Assembly (NCBI GenBank): GCA_025506515.1
Contig: CM046451.1
Span: forward strand, 40,939,701 to 41,003,700
Direction of reading: 5' to 3'
Source of the DNA: Flaveria trinervia
Lineage: Eukaryota; Streptophyta; Magnoliopsida; Asterales; Asteraceae
DNA length: 64,000 nt
Within the stretch, counting starts at the first letter, position 1; every line of letters begins with the position of its first letter. Shown here in pieces: positions 57,811 through 64,000 of this stretch. Under the pieces are notes generated by a model. It was not told the origin of the DNA. It was given only the letters and a program-made list of their open reading frames with translations, and did not search any database. The position numbers were made by a program, and so were the translations under genes.

Positions 57811-59025
57811 CTAAGGGACAAAATGTGCAGGAGATATAGGTTGTGCATGATGACCAGAACTAGCAGAATGTTGCCCTCTGTTTTGTGGACTTTTGCTTGG
57901 AAAAGTCACAAAGGGTGCAGAGGAGTTAGATCCAGTTGATCTACACTCTCTTGCAAAGTGTCCAAGCCTGTGGCATTTGTGTCACCTCAACTTACTCTTG
58001 TCAAAACCAACTTTGGTTTTGCTAGAGAGTCCTGGAAATTTCCTACCAGTTCTCTTGTAGAACTTTTGAGATCTGATATTAATCAAGGCCATTTGGCTTA
58101 GAATATCCATCTCTTCTAAGTCATCATCAGCAATACCCTTCAAATCATCCATAATGAAACACAAATTGTCACTATTACAGCCTGACTGACTATCAACACT
58201 AACAAATGCATGATCTGAACTGTTTGAAGAGAAATCTATATGTTCATCATAATTGCTTTCTGATGCAGCATATTCTGACTCATGACCAACCAAGGCAGTG
58301 TTCCCTGGTACAAAGTCATCAGTGAGCTTTCCTGATGATACCAGTTTCCTTTTCTGCTCTATCTCTCTTTCAAATGTAAGCAGTTTCCCATGGAGTTGGG
58401 TGAGAGATAGGCTATCCAGATTTGCACTGGAGCGTAGGACAATGGTATATGTGTCCCATCTCTCAGGCAGTGATCTGAGGAATCTGTTGTTCATCTGGCT
58501 ATTAGTGTATTCATGTTTGACCATTTTCAGCTCAGAGATCAAACAGGAAAAACGCTCAAACTGTTGAGTCAGTGACTCACCCTTCCTATGAGAGAATGTC
58601 TCATATTGTTGGGCAAGGATTTCTCTGTTGTTTGCTAAGACCTCATCTGTTCCACCAAATTGTTCCTTCAATGCATTCCAGGGGTCATGAGCAGTTTCAT
58701 GATGCATAAGCCCAGAATAGATTTCATTAGGCAGAGCCATGGCTAGAATACCATGCGCTTTAGCATCAATCTCAAACAGTTTTCGATCCTCATCTGAGTA
58801 TTGTTCCTTCTTCTTCGGAACCATTTGGTTGGTTTCCGGATTGTTCACCATAGGCTTGTGTGGACCATGTACCACAGATGTCCAACAACCTGAACTGTTA
58901 ACAGACATGTGATAGAGCATTCTTCGTTGCCATATGTTATACTTAGTCCTAACCAGCATCAGAGGCTTGGTTGAGGAACCGGTATTGTGAGGGTCATTAG
59001 AAGGAGTAGTCATTCTCAGATTCAA
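57811..59025 (-). pseudogene. gag N-terminal and core, 12.4-kb element
   Basis: Start at 59025 (MNLRM) or 12 bases on at 59013 (MTTPSNDPH). The core reads SDEDRKLFEIDAKAHGILAM, ALPNEIYSGLMHHETAHDPW, KGESLTQQFERFSCLISELK and NMRFLRSLPERWDTY-like wording. DDLEEMDILSQMALINIRSQ and KFYKRTGRKFPG precede the first knuckle. A TGA at 57982-57984 replaces its first Cys codon; the rest, HKCHRLGHFAREC, follows in frame. One base separates this from a continuous frame, unlike the older copies. Confidence 0.9.
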
Positions 59026-59227
59026 CCAAATTCAATTAAGTTTTAACTAATATAGTGCAAAACACAACAAACTCAATATGAACCAGAGAAAACTCAAAGC
59101 AAATAACCCAAAGCAGCAGAAATTCAATGATCTACAACCAATTCTTGCAAATATGCTAATTCAATCAAACTTAGATATTGAAATAGCAGTTTCAATGATC
59201 AATGTTAGATCGATCAATGATTAACCA

Positions 59228-59239
59228 GCTCTGATACCA
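59228..59239 (-). promoter_or_regulatory. Primer binding site (initiator Met tRNA)
   Basis: The - strand reads TGGTATCAGAGC, two bases from the LTR. Confidence 0.95.
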
Positions 59240-59241
59240 TT

Positions 59242-60081
59242 TGTTAGGATCAATGATCTAAGTTTGATTAATTTGAGTAGATTGCAGCAGAATTTAAACA
59301 ATGAATTAGACAATTCGCGAGAACACAATTGATATTCAATGAGAAGTAAACGGTTATAGAGAGAGAATTCTACAAAGGAATATTTCATTCATATGCTTTC
59401 GTGGTGGCTGAATGTCACACGTTACAACTAGGTCAACATCTCTTATATAGGAGATGTGACGTCTGCCGATGTCACTTGATAGTGACATCTAACAGAATTA
59501 TTCAAACTACTGAAACTATGCAAACTACTGAGAATGTTCTCAACTACTGATTACATCTTAGAGAATGCTAAGTACAAAACCATAAAACTACTGAGCTACA
59601 ACTACTAAAACTCTAACTACTGAAAAATAAATTACAAGTACTAAAAGGAAATCATCACAACTACTGAAGTTAATAACTTCAGCTGTTGTGACAACTATTA
59701 ATCACTTTGGTCTTCAGTCTTTGTCTTCAGTCTTTGTTCTTCAGACTTTTACTTTCAGACTTTGTCTTCAGCTGATAGCTTCAGACTTTGTCTTTAGTAC
59801 TTTTCTTTCAGACTTTGTCTTCAGTACGTTTCTTTCAGACTTTGTCTTCAGTACGTTTCTTTCAGACTTTGTCTTCAGTACTTTTCTTTCAGACTTTGTC
59901 TTCAGTCTTTGCTTTCAGACTTTGTCTTTAGTAGAAGTCTTCAGATCTTGTCTTTAGACTTTGTCTTCAGACCTTGTAATCAGCTGATGTCTTAAGCTGT
60001 TGTGATCTTCTTCAGCAGTTGCAATGTCTGTGGGACTTAGAGGTTTTTCTGATCAGGCTCATTGGTTCTTTTGGTCCAACA
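59242..60081 (-). repeat. 5' LTR of the 12.4-kb element
   Basis: Same as 47671-48438 but 72 bp longer: one 18-bp insertion (near 59532) and two extra 27-bp units in the 'cagactttgtcttcagtacgtttcttt'-type array at 59745-59950. Same TATA region near 59445. Confidence 0.95.
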
Positions 60082-60086
60082 ATCCC

Positions 60087-60660
60087 TTATGATGTTGAAT
60101 CTCCGCTCAAGGTGTTTAGTCTTTTGATGAGTACGGGGTTCCTTGATTTGAGCAATCGCATCCACGTACTTACCAAAGATTTCTAGGGGGACTTGAATGG
60201 TAGAGACCAGCCCTAGATAAGCAATGGACAAATTTATCCATGCAGCTTCCCAAGCTGCCAATGAAGCGGCTATGTATTCGGATTTTGTAGTGAACAATGC
60301 TACCGTGTCCTGCTATGAACTTTTCAAGGACACTTCTCCTCCATTCATAATGGAAGTATACCCCGATTGTGATCGAAAATCATCTCGATCAGTTTTGGAA
60401 GCTTACTTCTGTGTAACCCTTTACAACGACTTCCTCTTCAACAGATCCGTATATTAGAAACATATCCTTAGTCCTACTAAGGTATTTCAATATACTTTTA
60501 ACAGCCATCCAATGGTTATTTCTATTGGTATCTACTTTGTCATACCTAATAAGCATGACTCGTCCGGTCTAGTGCATATCATCAGACAAATGATGGATCC
60601 TATAGTAGATGCGTATCGGATATCCTTCATTTGATTTTGCGCATCCTATGAGCTTGGACA
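60087..60660 (-). pseudogene. copia RNase H, copy F
   Basis: Reads NHWMAVKSILKYLSRTKDMF, VVKGYTEVSFQ, then SEYIAASLAAWEAAWINLSI and KEPRTHQKTKHLERRFNIIR up to the insertion point. The last residues lie at 47541-47670, on the other side of the 12.4-kb element. The catalytic Asp of the Y-T-D box is Glu here. Several frame errors. Confidence 0.85.
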
Positions 60661-61310
60661 TTGAGACGTAGTCAACATTGTCCCTGTTTGAATAGGTACC
60701 ATACCTTTCTAAGAGTTTTCCATCTTGAACCTTTTCAAGATTTTATCAATATATGCACTTTGGTTTAACCTTATCACCCACCTCGATCTATCCTTAGAGA
60801 TCCTTATTCCAAAATATGGGTGGCTTAAACGAGATCTTATATGAAAAACATCTTCCAAGCTAGGTTTTAACACCTCCCAAGGTTGGAATACTATTTCCAA
60901 ATAGTAGTATGTTATCAACATACAATTCCAAAAAATGTAACTATGCTCCCACTGACATTCTTATATACACAACCTTCTCGATGCTTGTTTCAATCCACAG
61001 ATTGATCACTTTAACTTGTATACTTTATTAGGATGTTGTGGATCGACAAAACCATCATGCTGAACTACATGAACAGTCTCTTCGAGATGTCCATTAAGAA
61101 AAGCGGATTTGACATCCATTTGCCAAAACTCATACTCACAATATGCAATTATGGCACACAAAATCCTAATCGACTTTAACATTGCCACGGGCGTAAGAGT
61201 TTCATCATAATCAACCAATTGAGTTTGATGAAACCTTATGCTATAAGTCTTGACTTTTAAGTATTCAAGTTTCCATCTATAGCCATTTTCCTTCTTGAAA
61301 CCCACTCGTA
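60661..61310 (-). pseudogene. copia reverse transcriptase, copy F
   Basis: 61006-61305 reads VDYDETLTPVAMLKSIRILC and FWQMDVKSAFLNGHLEETVH. The YVDD region (near 60910) reads YVDNI in a broken frame, so the second catalytic Asp is Asn. 60709-60921 continues FGIRISKDRSRWVIRLNQSA and YIDKILKRFKMENS. About 50 codons between the two blocks seem to be missing near 60990, where the sequence jumps from the KVYKLK area to the end of palm. Confidence 0.8.
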
Positions 61311-61770
61311 TCCAACCGGTTTGGAGTTAAGTGGAGGGTCAACCAATTCCCAAACTTGGTGTTATACATGGATTGCATCCGTACGTTCATGGCTTCAAGC
61401 CATTTGTCCCAATCCAAATTGGACATAGCATCTTGGTATATGGTTAGCCTACAGGGGTCAACCACATAGCATCCATTCTTTGAATATCCATATCTCTTAG
61501 ATGGAATACTAACTCTACCAGATTTGTGAACATTTTGTGTGTATTGATCAACCTCTTGATTATCATCAACAACCTCTTGTTGATAGCTAGTGTCAATCAT
61601 AAGTGTATCGGCTTATGGATCTTGATCCTTATCAAGTTCCACAGTTCTATATATCATTCCTTCGATAAGGAACTCGGTTTCCAAGAACTTAGCCTTTCGA
61701 GCAATAAATACCTTTGCTCTGTTGAGTCGAAGAAACAGCATCCTATACAGTCTCTAGGATATTCAACTAA
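61311..61770 (-). pseudogene. copia integrase tail and RT N-terminus, copy F
   Basis: 61277-61600 reads SGRVSIPSKRYGYSKNGCYV and NLDWDKWLEAMNVRMQSMYN, followed by LTPNRLDTSGF. The tail of INT to the right (FLRLNRAKVFIARKAKFLEN-like near 61690-61740) is in another frame. Confidence 0.75.
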
Positions 61771-62394
61771 TCTACACTTTCTTGGTCCGGGTCATATTCA
61801 TAATATGAGCCTTAAAGAGCAATGCGAAAACCCAAAATGATAAAGATGGTAAGCTCATAGCCATAATAAATTGAGCCATATCCAAATAGTGTTCAGTTTC
61901 TCCTTTATCAAAATGAAGAACATAGATAGTTATGTAGAGTTGATTTTCTACTTCATTATTGAAGATTTTGAACATTTCAAAAGCTTCATACTTATGTGTC
62001 AACAAGTGCACACAATAGTAGCGACTGTAATTGTCAGTAAAAGCAATGAAGTATCTTTCACCAATCTTTGTCATTGTCTTAAAAGGACCACATACATCCA
62101 AATGTATCATTCCTAATAAGTCTTTTGGTTCATACTTATCAAATGAAACATTTTCATTTTTTTCAAAAGACCATTCTTTTGAAGTGTTTGAATCCAATTC
62201 TTGTTTATGTGACCAAGATGATAATGTCAAAGATAATAATAACTTAAACCCATTTTAAGTTTCTTGGTGCTTAATGTGTATAATGAGTTATTATAGGACG
62301 AATTATCATGAACTAATTCATGGATATCATTAAAAGGCATATCCTTAAAATGAAATACATCATCCATAAAACTTAATACCATTATTATATTGTT
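61771..62394 (-). pseudogene. copia integrase core, copy F
   Basis: Reads DLLGMIHLDVCGPFKTMTKI, FIAFTDNYSRYYCVHLLTHK and FKIFNNEVENQL, with both N-terminal Asp areas. The Glu region is missing: after 'LDMAQFIMAMS' the frame enters SLPSLSFWVFALLFKAHIMN. A deletion inside the core is likely. Pre-integrase lies near 62230-62390 with stops. Confidence 0.8.
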
Positions 62395-62700
62395 TTAATA
62401 GGAAACATTAATCATGTTCCTAGTCAAACTAGGTGCATACAAAATGTTTTGAGAATTTCCAAACCATTTGAAAGTCTCAAAATAGAGTTTCCCTCCTTGA
62501 AGCGCACATTTCTTTTGAACCCCTTTGCAACAATTGCGAGTATGAGTCTCACATCCGGTATCCAATACCCATGTGTTTGAAGAAATGGAATTTAATACAA
62601 TGTGTGAATCATGGAATTTGTATTTGAGGTTAGCCCAACATCCCTCTTGTCTTTCATCTCCTTGAGATAGGACGGACAATTCCTTTTCATTGTCCTATCT
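62395..62700 (-). pseudogene. copia protease, copy F
   Basis: Reads SNTWVLDTGCETHTRNCCKG with the D-T-G catalytic triplet, then NSQNILYAPSLTRNMINVSY. The glycine-rich flap is shortened: 'LYFETFKWFGNSQNI' comes too soon for a complete protease. Confidence 0.8.
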
Positions 62701-63504
62701 CTCCATACTCAAAGCATGGATCGTTCTCTGTTACCTTAGGCTTCATAAGCTTAGGTTTTTCGAGGTTTCGCTTTATCCTTTGCTTTGATGTATTCCTTTC
62801 CTTTGGCAATAATTGCCTTAGATCGGGATTGGGCATTTCTTATAGCCTCCTTCATTGATCGAGAGAATAGGTAGAACCTCTCTACCTATCCCTGCCTTGG
62901 TTGCTTCGAGCATTGCGTGAAGTTCACCGATGCTCTTGTCCCACCCGTTCATATTACAGTTTATTATGAATGTCTCAAACCTTTAGTCAGGCAATCAATA
63001 ATCAAATCCTTGGCCAACTACTTTGTGACAGGACAAAAAAGCATCTTGAGGCTATCAATGTGGGTTTTCATCTTAAGAATCTATAAGATGATATCGATTG
63101 GGTTTCTTTCATGTGACATGCATAAAGTGCTAGAACTGTTTCGAAGCAATCTACTAAAGTTTGTTAAAGGAACATTTCCTTCAACTAGATTATCATGTCA
63201 TATTCCCCATGATGCTCCAAACCCTTTTGGAGTTCGGGAATCATTTTCCCAACATGAGGTAGGATACTTGCACAGAATCCTTAGTGTGCCTAAGCCAATC
63301 GTCAAATTGCCTTAACATCAATAGCGTTGGTGGGTGAGGTATGGGATCATCAAGGACATAGGCCTTTACTCATTCTTGAGAATGATTCTCAAGTTTCAAA
63401 ATTGAATCCATAAGGTAATTATGGTTAGGACGATCCCTCTCGAGAATAGATCTCAGTGATAGGGAAGGGACGATCGGGGTGGTAGCGTTATAGTTAGCGG
63501 TCAT
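62701..63504 (-). pseudogene. copia gag, copy F
   Basis: Starts ATG at 63504: MTANYNATTPIVPSLSLRSI, LERDRPNHNYLMDSILKLEN, then a stop. VKAYVLDDPIPHPPT, ELQKGLEHHGEYDMI and ETVLALYACHMKETQSISSY are readable further on in broken frames. KPKLMKPKVTENDPCFEYGE near 62715-62780 is the zinc-knuckle area with its second Cys changed to Tyr. Confidence 0.8.
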
Positions 63505-64000
63505 CACTACAATAATTGACAAAGTTCATTTTAGTATTTCTGATAAATTTATTTTAATCGTTAATACCCTTAAATGTCTCATAGACAATTAAAAATTAAA
63601 ATCTAGAATCCAACGTTACATTTAAATGATGGTTAGGTGACCTTTATCCCATTATTTAAATTAACAAAGTAGTCAACAGTTGACAATTGCAACCAATTGC
63701 AACTTCTAGTCTTATGGGATTGGTTAAACATCATATGTTTAGTCGGCATGTTTAATCCCATCAACACCATTGTACGCCATGCTTCAGTGACCCTAATCAC
63801 ATGGTTTCCAGTTCAAGTCGTCCTACTTACACACACATGTGAGTTTTCACATACAAGCGGTAAGGTGACCTTTATCCCACGAGTACGTTAGACTCGCCTC
63901 AAAGATACAAGTTCCCTACAAGTGGTTAGGTGACCTTTATCCCACAAATAGTTCCCAAGTGATTCGAGTGTCGTGTAAAAGGATGGTGATAGATTTGTTA
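63505..64000 (-). other. 5' leader of copy F
   Basis: No gene. The word 'aggtgacctttatccca' occurs three times (near 63635, 63862, 63928). The 5' LTR and primer site lie beyond the window. Confidence 0.6.

Larger units (their letters stand above)
47671..60081 (-). mobile_element. Complete 12.4-kb SIRE-type element with aORF
   Basis: LTRs of 768 and 840 bp, a perfect 5-bp target duplication ATCCC (47666-47670 and 60082-60086), polypurine tract, exact initiator-Met-tRNA primer site, gag, PR, INT, RT, RH and a 4-kb post-pol region with an aORF. It is the only structurally complete large element here and probably the youngest large insertion. In-frame stops and frameshifts mean it cannot make its proteins as written. 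Confidence 0.95.
45943..64000 (-). mobile_element. - strand Ty1/copia element (copy F), right end beyond the window
   Basis: 3' LTR at 45943-46915, polypurine tract, pol split by the 12.4-kb element, then RT, INT, PR, gag and leader to the window end. Wording of gag (SLRSILERD), PR (DTGC) and RT (LKSIRIL, WQMDVKSAFLNG) is that of a common plant copia lineage distinct from SIRE. The 5' LTR is not reached. Confidence 0.85.

Noticed and set aside
59688..59957. 89-codon ORF with 9-residue repeats (FSTFLSDFV)
   Set aside because: It is only the translation of the 27-bp LTR array; the other LTR has a different number of units and no function is implied.

Overview
This window looks like plant nuclear DNA, most likely from a eudicot with a repeat-rich genome. 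Every coding stretch I can recognise belongs to a transposable element; I found no host gene, tRNA gene or intact rRNA gene. Most is Ty1/copia LTR retrotransposons of the SIRE (Sirevirus) type: a long gag with coiled coil and two zinc knuckles, a pol in the order PR-INT-RT-RH, and in three copies an additional reading frame (aORF, 'env-like') between pol and the 3' LTR. There are also pieces of other copia lineages, Ty3/gypsy LTRs and a chromodomain fragment, and one short Helitron. All large reading frames are broken. The taxon cannot be fixed from the sequence; the gag and aORF types resemble, from memory, elements common in Asteraceae.

Layout. 29-3903: LTR and gag (internally duplicated) of a + strand SIRE-type element, 'copy A'. 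3904-11988: a - strand non-coding LTR element with a near-perfect TSD, itself split by a - strand copia (4997-10515) with a complete but decayed gag-pol. 11989-16145: the end of pol and the aORF of copy A, broken by a solo LTR (14317-15037). 16159-17013: a gypsy gag scrap joined to a copia RT scrap. 17130-19867: - strand copia pol, cut by a + strand copia (19868-25164: LTR, gag, PR, INT). 25165-27710: two more - strand LTRs around non-coding sequence. 27711-29290: 3' end of a gypsy element with a Helitron (28397-28936) in its LTR. 29291-34430: LTR and gag of a - strand SIRE-type element split by a 2.2-kb gypsy-type solo LTR (30135-32316, perfect TSD). 34431-42498: SIRE-type 'copy B' (LTR, RT, RH, aORF, LTR). 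42499-45942: INT, LTR and gag scraps. 45943-64000: a - strand copia running out of the window on the right, interrupted inside its RNase H by a complete 12.4-kb SIRE-type element (47671-60081, perfect TSD ATCCC).

The most notable signals lie in the non-canonical parts. The aORF is shared by three elements, and each copy has a TATA-like box about 55-120 bp before its start position, suggesting an internal promoter. A 60-bp minisatellite in the giant solo LTR has seven units with a conserved hairpin and one double compensatory change. Arrays of short CpG palindromes (core TCGCACGA) recur in several unrelated LTRs and leaders. The Helitron seems to carry a plastid 23S rRNA scrap, and one LTR has gained an Athila-type coding fragment flanked by a fresh 110-bp duplication.
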